The notes beneath the pieces are model-generated. The model was given only the letters and a program-made list of their open reading frames with translations, was not told the origin of the DNA and searched no databases. DNA of 64,000 bases from Luidia sarsii (Eukaryota; Echinodermata; Asteroidea; Paxillosida; Luidiidae), in NCBI GenBank assembly GCA_949987565.1, contig OX465105.1, positions 2,639,496 to 2,703,495 on the forward strand, written 5' to 3'. The number at the start of each line of letters is the position of its first letter. Within the stretch, counting starts at the first letter, position 1. Below are positions 11,149 to 22,700 of this stretch, in pieces. A program made the translations under genes and the position numbers.

Positions 11149-12318
11149 GACATCTGTGAAGTAAAGAAACTAGCAAGGAACAAAATCAAAATTGGAAAAA
11201 CTATTTCTGGAAATGGTGCAAGCAAACAAACAATCCTCTTCTCAACAATTGAGAAGGCCCTGCCATAAGTTACCTCTCTTCTATTAAACAGATAATCGGT
11301 TGTTTGCATTTGAATGTAAACCATAACAGGGGCGTGGTCAGTAGTTGACACAGACATAAATTATAACTTATAGACGGACAACAGCGGGCACTAGACTGTA
11401 ATTTCAGGACATGTGAAAAACCGTTGGCAAACTTGTTTGTCACATCACAAGGAACGTACATAAACTCAGTGCAAGATTACACATACTGGCCCGCCATCCG
11501 CGAGAAAAATGACTGCCTTTGAATCGTTATTATTTCTAATAAACACGCAAGTAGAAATACATAATTATATGTAATGGAGTGTGTATAGTCATCTCTGAAA
11601 AGGGCTTTTGATCGCAATCAGTATGGTTTCATCCAAAAAATCCACTTTGAATCCATCATTCCATGTGTTTGTGCACATTGTTCATCCACTTCCGCCCATG
11701 GTTTCTCATTTAGTCGGGCGCCGTCACCATTACAGTATCCTGACGTCGTTTTCCATAGGCGTTGTGTATGGCTGTCGGTCTATAGGTTATTTATGTCTGT
11801 GGTAGTTGATGGTTGAATGTTTCTGACCGGTGCCCCACCTCAGGAAAGACTACTTACTATTACAAGTAAGGGGAGGCCATTGCTCCGTCTACGCCTTTTT
11901 AAAGCTCCAGATGGTAAAAGCGTCGGTACATTCAGTCACTCACTGAGAACTCTGGTTCGTGATCAAAGTTTTCTTTGGAAAGTTTGAAAAAAAAGTTCAA
12001 TACATGTAGTTCCCATGCAGTCAGTTTTGGATATAAGGTTATTTGTTTGTACAGACTATAGCAAGTACTGTATCTTACAAGTACACGTGTGTAGTACAGG
12101 TTGGCGGTTCTATTCCAGATCTATAATAGACCTTTTTGTAAGTCCCTAGTCCTGCTTCCATTGAAATGCCAGGCACTCTAAACTCCAAGTAGCTTGCCAC
12201 TATTCCCACACAGTAATTTAGCATTTTCCAATACCTTGTAAGGAATAGGCCTATTCAGCAACTTTTGTTTTCATTTACGCCCAGGGCAATTCCACGGTTA
12301 GTTTCGTTACACTTATAG

Positions 12319-12487
12319 GTGTAAAATTTAGTGGGCCTGACGTTTCGATCCTAGCAGGACCTTTCTCAAAGGTCCTGCTTTTGAGAAAGGTCCTGCTACA
12401 TGTAGGATCGAAACGTCAGGCCCACTAAATTTTAGTTTACATTTTGGTAATTTTAGTCAGTAAGCAGTTTGCAACGTTTTTGTATAT
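12319..12487. repeat. Foldback element, near-perfect palindrome
   Basis: AAATTTAGTGGGCCTGACGTTTCGATCCTAGCAGGACC is followed almost at once by its inverted copy (GGTCCTGCTACATGTAGGATCGAAACGTC...). The tail to TTTTTGTATAT follows. A further (+) fragment of the family, CTCTGCCTTTGAGAAAGGTCC, lies at 12647-12690. Confidence 0.8.
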
Positions 12488-13473
12488 TACACTTACATGT
12501 ATAGGTGCTTAGCACAGCTCCATTGGCTCTAGTATGAAGATGAAAGACTATCAAGTCTCCATTGTTGTACCATTGATACATCTTGCCTAGACCTATTACG
12601 GTGGGTATTTCCCCCGGATTTTATTTCCTTTTGACTTATGTAAAAACTCTGCCTTTGAGAAAGGTCCTGCCCACTAAAGTTTTAGATTTGAGTTTTGTAA
12701 AAAAAAAATCACATATCAAGAGCATCAATCACCAATTAGATACCGTGGAACCAGTTACAGTATTGCCTGATACCCCAGTGTCACAAAGTGTTCTTAAAAA
12801 TACAGTAGCCCCATTCAATGGCCAAAGGTACTGCCTATCCTAATCCCAAGTACTGGTAGTTGAGATTCCTTGTAGAGCCACTCCAGTATGCACACTGACT
12901 TCATGGTCTGATGACCTTCCATACACCCTCTGTGGGTGTGCCTATAGTTACTGGTAGGGTGGAGCTTGTACTCTTGAGTGGTGGCATTATGTACTGGTAC
13001 CTAAAAGAATCTACTCCTATGTGTGGGGTATTGTGGGCTTACATAAGGTGGGTTGGGGGTACTGGAACAATGGGTGGGTACTCAGAACAATGGGACCGCT
13101 CCTTGTGGGGGTACTTTTTTGGTACTCCATAAGTTTTCATGAAACTTGTTACATGTATTTGGAATTAACTCAAAAAGGAGGAATTTTTGAGGTATGTTTA
13201 TCCGTTGCAAAAAGAACTATTTTATAAAAGGGACGTTGGCTAGAAATTACAGCCTAGGAAAGTGATTCTGGTTTGAAAGGAAGCGATTTAAATTAGGTTT
13301 TTTTGGGAGTGTTTTTTAGTACACGAGAACAAAGGAAATACCCCACAAGTGTACGCGTGTACAGGATTGTGCTTGTACGGTGGCGGTGAAAACTCCTGTG
13401 TGGGGTGTAGTCACTGTGGTGCTCAGATCAGGCCACCCAGCCAAGGGCGTGGCTCAAATTCAAGGCCAGTTAA

Positions 13474-14169
13474 CCACTTCGCGCCGGGACCTCCGAATCC
13501 GGAGGTCAATTGGATTGCCTTTGCAACGGGGCCCTCCGAATCCGGGCACCACTATTGTCCACATTCTAAACAAAAACTCTTTTCAGCTTAGAACAAAGCA
13601 TTATGAATCAGTACAAAGACCCTTTTTGACGCACGTTGCTACATGAATTGCAAGATTAGCAGCAGTAATTGTGCAATTGTGGGACTTTTACTGTGGAGGA
13701 TCGAGGGATACCGCGCTGCAGCTGAAAGCACGCGGGGGACATTGTCTTTGCATGCCACACAGCCCAACGGTCGTCGGTCTGGCATTGGAATTCCCCCCAC
13801 ATTTTTTACCGTAATCTGTACGCTCGTTTGTGGCCGACCAACTCGAAGATTTGACTGCCTGGAGTGGAGGCTGGAGTCTGCGGTCAGGGATTGTCAGCAG
13901 CGTACACGAACCCACACACACACGTCCGTTACGGTCCATTGACGACGCACAAAGGGCCCTTTTTCGAACGGATAATCTCTTGACAAAGGCCACAACGACG
14001 TCCGAATTGTGCCAGGTTTTACTCTCTTGTACCCATAGTATACCCTTATTGATTTATTTCACAGAAATATATTGTTCCGATTGTTTTAGCAAGATTTTAA
14101 AATGATGCATTGTTCAAAAACCCCCGTATGGCGGTCATCGGCGCTGAAAAACCCCCCGGCGCGAAGTGG
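13474..14169. mobile_element. TTAA-flanked 696-bp TIR element, copy 1
   Basis: The ends CCACTTCGCGCCGGG...CCCGGCGCGAAGTGG are flanked on both sides by TTAA (13470-13473 and 14170-14173). That target duplication is typical of piggyBac and Kolobok transposons, and the CC-start suits piggyBac better. No intact transposase; the interior is GC-rich with short frames. An almost identical element in inverse orientation and of the same length lies at 24951-25646. Confidence 0.85.
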
Positions 14170-14419
14170 TTAAGCTGCATTTCCACTGAACATTTTTGAT
14201 ATCAACACCCCGAGACGATGGACTACTTGTTTACCATTTTCAGTGTAGTGGAAATGCCCTGACAGTAAACCTTCCTCTTGGTTACTTTCACCATCTCCAG
14301 AGTCATTAGTTTTACCAGCCAACCTCTGTCCAGTAATTGTTACCATGAGCCTTTACATTCCCCTTGATTAAAGGGTACCTGAAATGAAAAATTATAATGT
14401 CGAGAAAACTATTGTAAGA

Positions 14420-14880
14420 CTTAAGCCGCGTCTGCACTAGACTTAAAATGGGTAAACTAACCGAGCAAATGGGTAAATTGACCATTTTAAGTCCAGTGCG
14501 GACAGCCCAGGAAGTTTTCCTCCCAGGTAACTTACCCGACTCAAATGGGTAGTTTAACCGACCAACGACTCGGTAAAAAACCACATCCGGTCCGGCGCAA
14601 GACTCGTGCGGGCGTGGGGTAGCAACGTGACTACAGTACATGCACATGTACTGTACATTATGTACACACACGGCCGGTAGATTGTGTACAGACATCCGGT
14701 GAAAGGTTACCACGAAAGTGCCCTCATGCGTTTGTTTGCGCCAGTCGGTTAGTTTTACCGATCGTCTCGGTTAGTTTACCCGAGTCGAATAGTCCAAGTG
14801 CAGACGCCTGGAAGATTTACCCATTGGAATGGTACCCACGGGCTCGGTAAAAAATAAGTCCAGTGCGGACACGGCTTTAG
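14420..14880. mobile_element. MITE with AAGCCGYGTC termini
   Basis: The left end AAGCCGCGTCTGCACTAGAC and the right end GTCCAGTGCGGACACGGCTT are inverted repeats. The inner part repeats AATGGGTAAACT/GGTTAGTTTACC motifs in both orientations. No coding frame. A non-autonomous DNA transposon is the simplest reading. Confidence 0.7.
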
Positions 14881-15019
14881 GCCTAATAAAGGCTAAACCA
14901 TTTCACAAATTCAACACATTTTTATGTCTACCCCGTAAATAGTGACCGTAAAAGGAAAACAAATTGTTTAGCGCGTCCAGCCTACAAAAAAAACCTCTTT
15001 TGTGCGCTGGCAAAAGAGA

Positions 15020-15275
15020 AGGTGATGACGTCATCAGCAGTGCAATGTTGCATTATAGATTGCACACACACGTATAGTATACGCGTGTTCACAAGAAAAA
15101 ACATGGTAGAGCGAATAAGTTATTTCCCCAAACGGTAGTGAAAAAGTGTAGTGTGTCGATATTATCACGGCGAGCACTTCTATGACAACCCAAAACCCGT
15201 ACAAAAGGTCGGCTAAAGCCAAGGTGCAAAGGTCGTGCACACAGCGCTCTGTTTTCTGCCGGTGACGTCACGGGG
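15020..15275. promoter_or_regulatory. Two CRE octamers in a possible promoter region
   Basis: TGACGTCA occurs near 15024 and 15262 in a CpG-richer stretch about 300 bp before the possible exon at 15526. This could be a promoter for that exon or for the transporter downstream. No start site can be fixed by eye. The interval 14880-15520 has no other feature. Confidence 0.25.
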
Positions 15276-15525
15276 TTACGCGGTACGCTGTTGCAATGTT
15301 TCGGGTTGAAAAGTGGGGGGCAGTTTTTCTGTCGAGAATTTTGCTGCTTTCTCAAAAACATGATTACTTTATTTCAAAAACAAACTGACACATGGAAGTT
15401 CAGACCCTGTCTGATCGATTACACATCATATTCCTTTTTTATTTCAGTTACCCTTTAAGCCCAGCACAAAGGCGGCTTGGGTTGATTGAGTCAAGTTTGG
15501 TTTCTCTCTCGTCCCATCCCTCCAG

Positions 15526-15651
15526 GCAAAGAGTACACAGCTGCCCTAGGAGCCAAGCAGATAGCCCAGCGGGAACACGTACATAGAGCCATGTTTCCTG
15601 GGAATGGCCATTTTCCCAAGAATCCAGGCTACTCAGAACATTGCCAGAATG
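15526..15651 (+). CDS. Possible isolated exon, unrecognised protein
   Basis: A 126-nt stretch lies between a good acceptor (cccatccctccag|GCAAAG) and a good donor (CAGAATG|gtaagt). Its open frame reads KEYTAALGAKQ...HFPKNPGYSEHCQ, entering and leaving in phase 1. It looks more protein-like than the frames around it. It cannot be joined directly to the transporter exon at 19516, which needs phase 0, so either another exon intervenes or it belongs to a different gene. I do not recognise the family. The long - strand frame over the same bases is taken as a shadow. Confidence 0.35.
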
Positions 15652-15970
15652 GTAAGTTGCACCTTGTAACCAGAAAGAGTTTGCAGTGCCCACGCATACA
15701 ATTGATGCCATGGGGTGGAAATATCCTCTACACTGTGGACCGAGTCGAGTGATTTCAGCATCGAACCAGTACAGTGTGTGACCACACTGGACCAGCTTCT
15801 GTACATGTATCTGGAGCTTTTTCCTTGTGCAATGAAGACAAATTATGCTATGAATTATTGGATGCAGCGGCTGTACCACGCTCAATTGATTCAACTTCAC
15901 GACTACATGTAACTTATGCCGTTGTCGACATGGATTATGTCAACATGTCAAGTAAAGAGATGACACTTAA

Positions 15971-16183
15971 AGCCCTTATACAACATTGGTAAAGGTCAAA
16001 CGATTGCCACAGTTTGTGTGTTCAACCATTAAACATCCCAAAAAAGCAATCCTGTGAAGGTTTGAGCTCAAATGGTGATCTGAGAAGTAGAAAAAGTTAA
16101 AAAAAACAACGTCACGGTTTTTGCACCATTCTGTAGTGTAAGAAATAGTTTATGACTTGCGAGTAATAAACTTATTTCTCAAA
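15971..16183 (+). mobile_element. TTAA MITE (AGGCCC family), 5' part only
   Basis: It starts after TTAA with AGCCCTTATACAACATTGG and follows the family through the ACAGTTTGTGTGTT and ACGGTTTTTGCACC blocks. It stops at about 16183, where THAP-element sequence begins. The 3' half is missing. Confidence 0.75.
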
Positions 16184-16184
16184 G

Positions 16185-16380
16185 TTGAGACTAGATCGAG
16201 ACTATACTCAATTACCACGCTACAAATCATGTCATTTCAACTGTATACTTTGAGAAAATTCTCAACTTTGATGGCCGCAGCCCACTTCCTAAACAACTCA
16301 GATCTCTTGTCCTTGTTGGGAACTGCATGGAAAGATTTCCGAAGCTTTTTCCCCCTGGCATTTTGACATCCAAAAGCCTG
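16185..16380 (-). pseudogene. THAP-domain transposase fragment, left copy
   Basis: On the - strand a frame contains the start of a THAP zinc-finger domain: an AFGCQNA-type beginning, then KSFHAVPNKDKRSELFRKW and AAAIKVE, which matches the family's C..C/F-H/P.../W pattern. It runs out in FLKVYS and a stop before the C-terminal Cys-His pair. THAP domains bind DNA and head P-element and Kolobok transposases. The first 135 bp (16185-16320) repeat in the same orientation at 19365-19500. Confidence 0.6.
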
Positions 16381-16382
16381 TA

Positions 16383-16452
16383 GGTTGTAGGTTGTTTTTA
16401 ACACCGAATCAGATAAGCCAACGTTTTTCTCTGGGTTTCATTCCCCTTTCAC
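16383..16452. repeat. Left terminal inverted repeat of the minisatellite block
   Basis: GTAGGTTGTTTTTAACACCG...CTCTGGGTTTCATTCCCC, about 65 bp, is the reverse complement of 18938-18997 with only a few mismatches. The tandem array therefore lies exactly between inverted repeats. Confidence 0.85.
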
Positions 16453-18930
16453 AGAACGAAACAGACACATTGGGGGTAAAGGGATGACTACTTAATAGAA
16501 CTAAACAGATGCATTGGGGGTAGAGGGATGACTACTTAACAGAACGAAACAGACGCATTGGGGCTAAAGGGGTGACTACTTAACAGAATGAAACAGATGC
16601 ATTGGGGGTAAAGGGGTGACTACTTAACAGAATGAAACAGATGCATTGGGGGTAAAGGGATGACTACTTAACAGAATGAAACAGACGCATTGGGGGTAAA
16701 GGGGTGACTACTTAACCGAACGAAACAGATGCATTGGGGGTAAAGGGGTGACTACTTAACAGAATGAAACAGATGCATTGGGGGTAAAGGGGTGACTACT
16801 TAACAGAACGAAACAGATGCATTGGGGGTAAAGGGGTGACTACTTAACAGAACTAAACAGATGCATTGGGGTAAAGGGTTGACTACTTAACAGAATGAAA
16901 CAGACTCATTGGGGGTAAAGGGGTGACTACTTAACAGAACTAAACAGATGCATTGGGGTAAAGGGGTGACTACTTAACAGAACGAAACAGATGCATTGGG
17001 GTAAAGGGGTGACTACTTAACAGACCGAAACAGATGCATTGTGGGTAAAGGGGTGACTACTTAACAGAACTAAACAGATGCATTGGGGGTAAAGGGGTGA
17101 CTACATGTACTTAACAGAACGAAACAGATGCATTGTGGGTAAAGGGGTGACTACTTAACAGAACGAAACAGATGCATTGTGGGTAAAGGGGTGACTACTT
17201 AACAGAACTAAACAGATGCATTGGGAGTAAAGGGGTTACTACTTAACAGAACGAAACAGATGCATTGTGGGTAAAGGGATGACTACTTAACAGAACTAAA
17301 CAGATGCATTGGGGGTAAAGGGGTGACTACTTAACAGAACGAAACAGATGCATTGGGGGTAAAGGGGTGACTACTTAACAGAGCGAAACAGATGCATTGG
17401 GGTAAAGGGGTGACTACTTAACAGACCGAAACAGATGCATTGTGGGTAAAGGGGTGACTACTGTTCAGAATGAAACAGACGCATTGGGGTAAAGGGGTGA
17501 CTACTTAACAGACCGAAACAGATGCATTGTGGGTAAAGGGGTGACTACTTAACAGAGCGAAACAGATGCATTGGGGTAAAGGGGTGACTACTTAACAGAA
17601 CTAAACAGACACATTGCGGGTAAAGGGGTGACTACTTAACAGAACGAAACAGATGCATTGGGGTAAAGGGGTGACTACTTAACAGAGCGAAACAGATGCA
17701 TTGGGGTAAAGGGGTAACTACACATGTACTTAACAGAACGAAACAGATGCATTGTGGGTAAAGGGGTGACTACTGTTCAGAATGAAACAGACACATTGGG
17801 GGTAAAGGGTTGACTACTTAACAGAATAAAACAGACGCATTGGGGTAAAGGGGTGACTACTTAACAGAACGAAACAGATACATTGGGGTAAAGGGGTAAC
17901 TACACATGTACTTAACAGAACGAAACAGATGCATTGTGGGTAAAAGGGTGACTACTGTTCAGAATGAAACAGACACATTGGGGGTAAAGGGTTGACTACT
18001 TAACAGAATGAAACAGACGCATTGGGGGTAAAGGGTTGACTACTTAACAGAATGAAACAGACGCATTGGGGTAAAGGGGTGACTACTTAACAGAACTAAA
18101 CAGATGCATTGGGGGTAAAGGGGTGACTACTTAACAGAACAAAACAGATGCATTGTGGGTAAAGGGGTGACTACTTAACAGACCGAAACAGATGCATTGT
18201 GGGTAAAGGGGTGACTACTTAACAGAGCGAAACAGATGCATTGGGGTAAAGGGGTGACTACTTAACAGAACTAAACAGACACATTGCGGGTAAAGGGGTG
18301 ACTACTTAACAGAACGAAACAGATGCATTGGGGTAAAGGGGTGACTACTTAACAGAGCGAAACAGATGCATTGGGGTAAAGGGGTAACTACACATGTACT
18401 TAACAGAACGAAACAGATGCATTGTGGGTAAAGGGGTGACTACTGTTCAGAATGAAACAGACACATTGGGGGTAAAGGGTTGACTACTTAACAGAATAAA
18501 ACAGACGCATTGGGGTAAAGGGGTGACTACTTAACAGAACGAAACAGATACATTGGGGTAAAGGGGTAACTACACATGTACTTAACAGAACGAAACAGAT
18601 GCATTGTGGGTAAAAGGGTGACTACTGTTCAGAATGAAACAGACACATTGGGGGTAAAGGGTTGACTACTTAACAGAATGAAACAGACGCATTGGGGGTA
18701 AAGGGTTGACTACTTAACAGAATGAAACAGACGCATTGGGGTAAAGGGGTGACTACTTAACAGAACTAAACAGATGCATTGGGGTAAAGGGGTGACTACT
18801 TAACAGAACTAAACAGATGCATTGTGGGTAAAGGGGTGACTACTTAACAGAACTAAACAGATGCATTGGGGTAAAGGGGTGACTACTTAACAGAACAAAA
18901 CAAACACATTGGGGGTAAAGGGGTGACTAT
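16453..18930 (+). repeat. 44-bp minisatellite inside an inverted-repeat element
   Basis: About 57 units of 43-44 bp with the pattern AACAGAACGAAACAGATGCA / TTGGGGGTAAAGGGGTGACT / ACTT. Variants (CTAAACAG, GTGGGTAAAGG, ACATGTACTT insertions) form a longer-range pattern: a block near 17510-17960 recurs about 671 bp later near 18180-18640. There are no unique spacers, so it is not a CRISPR array. No coding frame runs through it. Confidence 0.95.
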
Positions 18931-19001
18931 TTAAAGGGAAATGAAACCCAGAGAAAAATGTTGGCTTATCTGATTGGGTTTTAAAAACAACCTACAATTA
19001 C
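18931..19001. repeat. Right terminal inverted repeat of the minisatellite block
   Basis: GGGAAATGAAACCCAGAGAA...AAAACAACCTAC is the inverted partner of 16383-16452. With it, it bounds the 44-bp minisatellite. Confidence 0.85.
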
Positions 19002-19214
19002 TGTACCTATGTGTTACTCACCTACGAGTTTCATAAAGAAGGAAAGATCATGGAATTCGGTTGTCGAATTCACGTTCCCGCAAACCGCCATCTTTTTTAA
19101 TGGCCCTCCAGTCACTGCGGGTGGCATGACATCGCAACGGAAAACTCCCTCATGGGTCGCGCCCACACAGATGTACCCCTACTACATGTTTATACTGCGT
19201 GCAGTATACACTCG

Positions 19215-19415
19215 CGAACTGAACGATTGTTGTACTGCCAGGCTTTTGGATGTCAAAATGCCACCGGGAAAAAAAGCTGGGGAAATCTTTCCATACAGTT
19301 CTCAACAATAAGGACAAGAGACCTGAGTTGTTTAGGAAGTGGATTGTGGCCATCAAAGTTGAGAAAGTCGAGACTAGATCGAGACTATACGCAATCACCA
19401 CGCTACAAATCATGT
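19215..19415 (+). pseudogene. THAP-domain transposase fragment, right copy (frameshifted)
   Basis: The + strand encodes CQAFGCQNATGKK and then, in another frame, GKSFHTVLNNKDKRPELFRK, W and VAIKVEK. Together these are the first two thirds of a THAP domain interrupted by a frameshift in the A-rich run at about 19267. It is the inverted counterpart of 16260-16380. A third, - strand fragment (KDKRSELFRKWAAAVKVEK) lies at 19420-19505, so THAP sequence exists in both orientations on this side. Confidence 0.6.
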
Positions 19416-19419
19416 CATT

Positions 19420-19505
19420 TCAACTGTATACTTTGAGAAATTTCTCAACTTTGACGGCCGCAGCCCACTTCCTAAACAACTCAGATCTCTTATCCTTGTT
19501 TGGAA
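19420..19505 (-). pseudogene. THAP-domain fragment, direct repeat of the left copy
   Basis: The segment 19365-19500 matches 16185-16320 in the same orientation, including the - strand ELFRKWAAAVKVE stretch. The composite element is thus bracketed by direct repeats of about 135 bp. It ends 15 bp before the first transporter exon. Confidence 0.6.
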
Positions 19506-19515
19506 GTTCTAACAG

Positions 19516-19789
19516 TGTCTCCCTGGGCCATTGGTACCTACGATAATCCAACAAACTCCTACAAAAGGTGGATTTGTGCTGAATGCACTTCTGAATGATA
19601 CCAGCTATCTGCCTATGCACGTCACATACAATGCTTTAGTCATCTCTGCAGCTGTCTTCTCTGTTGTGGAGTTGATGTCAGCTATGCTGTGCCCAGTCTT
19701 TCTACGCAGACTGCAAACCATACGAATCCGACATGAAATTAAAGATGGCGATAAGAATAAAGAGGAGAAAAAGAAAGGCGATCTTAGAC
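19516..19789 (+). CDS. Transporter exon A: N-terminal membrane segment and charged linker
   Basis: Acceptor ttctaacag|TGTCTC and donor TTAGAC|gtaagt. The frame has an NDTS glycosylation-type site, a hydrophobic stretch ([20 protein letters not shown]) and a Lys/Glu-rich linker ([16 protein letters not shown]). An N-terminal membrane helix followed by a charged linker ahead of the ABC membrane domain fits this family. An in-frame stop at 19510 means translation either enters by splicing at 19516 or starts inside, for example at the Met codon at 19609. It exits in phase 1, which does not match exon B. A short exon may have been missed between 19790 and 20369, or the assignment to this gene is wrong. 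Confidence 0.55.
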
Positions 19790-22700
19790 GTAAGTGTTTG
19801 ACTTAACATAAATCTTCTGTGATGATTTATTTATAAAGTATGTGCGTTGAAAGTGAATAGAACACCTTTACTGGATTTAAAGGCCCGATACAACATTGGG
19901 AAGATCGGAAAACATCAGTGTCCACAGATTTCCTTCTAATTTACACAGTTTGTAGATGGTCATGATAGAATCCTCATGTTTAAATCTTACGGTCTGGGAT
20001 GCTGTACTTCTTGAGAAATCTTCACTCAAACATCAACAAAAAGTTTATTACTCACAAGTAATAAACTATTTCGTAGAAATTCGTACACTATAGAATGGTG
20101 CGAAAACCGTGACCTTTTTTTTTGTCTTTTTCTACTTTTCCTGCTAAAACCTTTGCAGGATTTCTTTTTTGGGTTGTTTAATGGTTTAATACACAAACTG
20201 TGGCAATTTTTGGACTTTTACCAATGTTGTATAGGGCCTTTAAAAGCAATTTGAAAGTCTGAGCTTGAAATTTCTCGCATAGGCCCCCTATGTCTATGAT
20301 TATTTGCAGCTGGTAATGGTCTGGTGAATATGCATGTAGTTCATTGTGTTGATCGTGTCCTTTGCTTAGGAGTGGGTGCTACTCTTGGTAGGAATGGTGA
20401 GTCTGGTTGGATCAAGTGCATCTTCGATGGCTTCTCCTCTCTTCTTTGGTTTTGTGATTGATGCGGCTACACATAAATCTATGGGTAAGTTCAATATTAC
20501 AGTAGGATTGCTTCTCATGTTTATGTGAAGATATGGTAAGGTTCGCTGGGAAATGATGAGACTGAAATGTTTTGTGCCTATAGTAACTAATGTACATTGG
20601 ACGTCGCAATTGGGAGTTAAACATTTTTGTAAGAAAAACATTTGGTCAAAACTTGATTTAGATTGATTTAGATGGTAGTGTAAGATACGCCAAGACATGT
20701 TGCATTTTTTGGGGAAAACATCGCTAGTCTATATATGAATATCATGTCTTGTATTTTGCTTAAAGGCCCAATACAACATTGGGAAGATTGGAAAACATCA
20801 ATGTCCACAGATTTCCTTCTAATTTACACAGTTTGTAGATGGTCATGATAGAATCCTCATGTTTAAATCTTACGGTCTGGGATGCTGTACTTCTTGAGAA
20901 ATCTTCACTCAAACATCAACAAAAAGTTTATTACTCACAAGTAATAAACTATTTCGTAGAAATTCGTACACTATAGAATGGTGCGAAAACCGTGACCTTT
21001 TTTTTTTTGTCTTTTTCTACTTTTCCTGCTAAAACCTTTGCAGGATTTCTTTTTTGGGTTGTTTAATGGTTTAATACACAAACTGTGGCAATTTTTGGAC
21101 TTTTACCAATGTTTACATAGGACCTTTAAAAGCAATTTGAAAGTCAGAGCTTGAAATTTCTCGCATAGGCCCCCTATGTCTATGATTATTTGCAGCTGGT
21201 CATGGTCTGGTGAATATGCATGTAGTTCATTGTGTTGATTGTGTCCTTTGCTTAGGAGTGGGTGCTACTCCTGGTAGGAATGGTGAGTCTGGTTGGCTCA
21301 AGTGCATCTTCGATGGCTTCTCCTCTCTTCTTTGGTTTTGTGATTGATGCAGCTACCCATAAATCTATGGGTAAGTGCAATATTACAGTAGGATTGCTTC
21401 TCATGTTTATGTGAAGATATGGTAAGGTTCGCTGGGAAATTATGAGACTGAAATGTTTTATGGCTCTAGTAACAACATTGGATGTCGCAATTGGGAGTTA
21501 AACATTTTTGTAAAACAAAACTTGGTCAAATCTTGATTTAAATTGATTTAGATGGTAGTGTAAGATACGCCAAGACATGTTGCATTTTTTTTGGAAAACA
21601 TCGCTAGTCTATATATGAATATCATGTCTTGTATTTTGCTTAAAGGCCCAATACAACATTGGGAAGATTGGAAAACATCAATGTCCACAGATTTCCTTCT
21701 TATTTACACAGTTTGTAGATGGTCATGATAGAATCCTCATGTTGAAATCTTACGGTCTGGGATGCTGTACTTCCCTAGAAATCTTCACTCAAACATCGAC
21801 AAATAGTTTATCACTCGCAAGTCATAAACTATTTCTTACACTACAGAATGGTGCAAAAACCGTGGCGGTTTTTTACCTTTTTCTACTTTCTCAGATCACC
21901 ATTTGAGCTAAAACCTTCGCAAGATTGCTTTTTGGGATGTTTAATGGTTTAACACACAAACTGTGGCAATCTTTTGACCTTTACCAATGTTGTATAGGGC
22001 CTTTAATATAAATCCGTTTATTTGTTTGTATGTTCCAGGTGCTGTGAATGAAACCATCCTGGTGTTATTCCTAATATTTGTTGGTGGTTCCATTGCTTCT
22101 TGGATTCGTTCTTGGTCATTTACGCTCGCTGGATTCCGGGTTGTCTGTCGAATCCGTCGAGACCTCTTTGCGGCCATCATTAAACAAGATGTAGCCTTCT
22201 TTGATGAGAACCGGACTGGTGAACTCACCAACCGTTTATCCTCGGATACTGCCGTCTTGCAGAACGCCGTTACAGTAAGTCCAACGATAGAAAGAGGAGA
22301 GAATTAATAAGTGTTTGAAATTTAAGATATTGTATATGTGCGACCTACTGAGTGTTTAAGTAGCCCACCGGGCTAGTAAATTGTTTTTTTTGCTAGCCCG
22401 CAGCAAGTTTTACTAGCCCTGTAAAATTACTATTGAATTTAACACAAGGTTATAAGTTCAGGTAATACACATTATTAGGTCTACTTTCTCATCCCAGCCC
22501 ACATCGTTTTTTGCTGCCACATCTCTGTCTACTTTTCACTAGTCCGCTGGGCTAGCAAAGTGGGTCATTTTACTAGCCCGCAGCTGTTTTGACTAGAAAA
22601 TGACCGTCGGGCTTAGTGCTAAGGTCGTGCCCTGTGGTATATTAGACGTACACTAATGACATGCTTGGGCAAACACTGCATGAATCTTGCAGTAACTGAA

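Noticed and set aside
13349..14105. Several 70-100-codon frames on both strands
   Set aside because: All lie in the GC-rich interior of the 696-bp TTAA element and recur in its inverted copy; none resembles a transposase.
15448..15900. 150-codon frame on the - strand
   Set aside because: Antisense to the exon-like segment at 15526-15651, with no motif; probably chance.
16453..18930. CRISPR array
   Set aside because: Units are contiguous 44-mers with no unique spacers, in eukaryotic DNA.
20412..20698. - strand frames over exon B
   Set aside because: Antisense to a conserved transporter exon; shadow frames.
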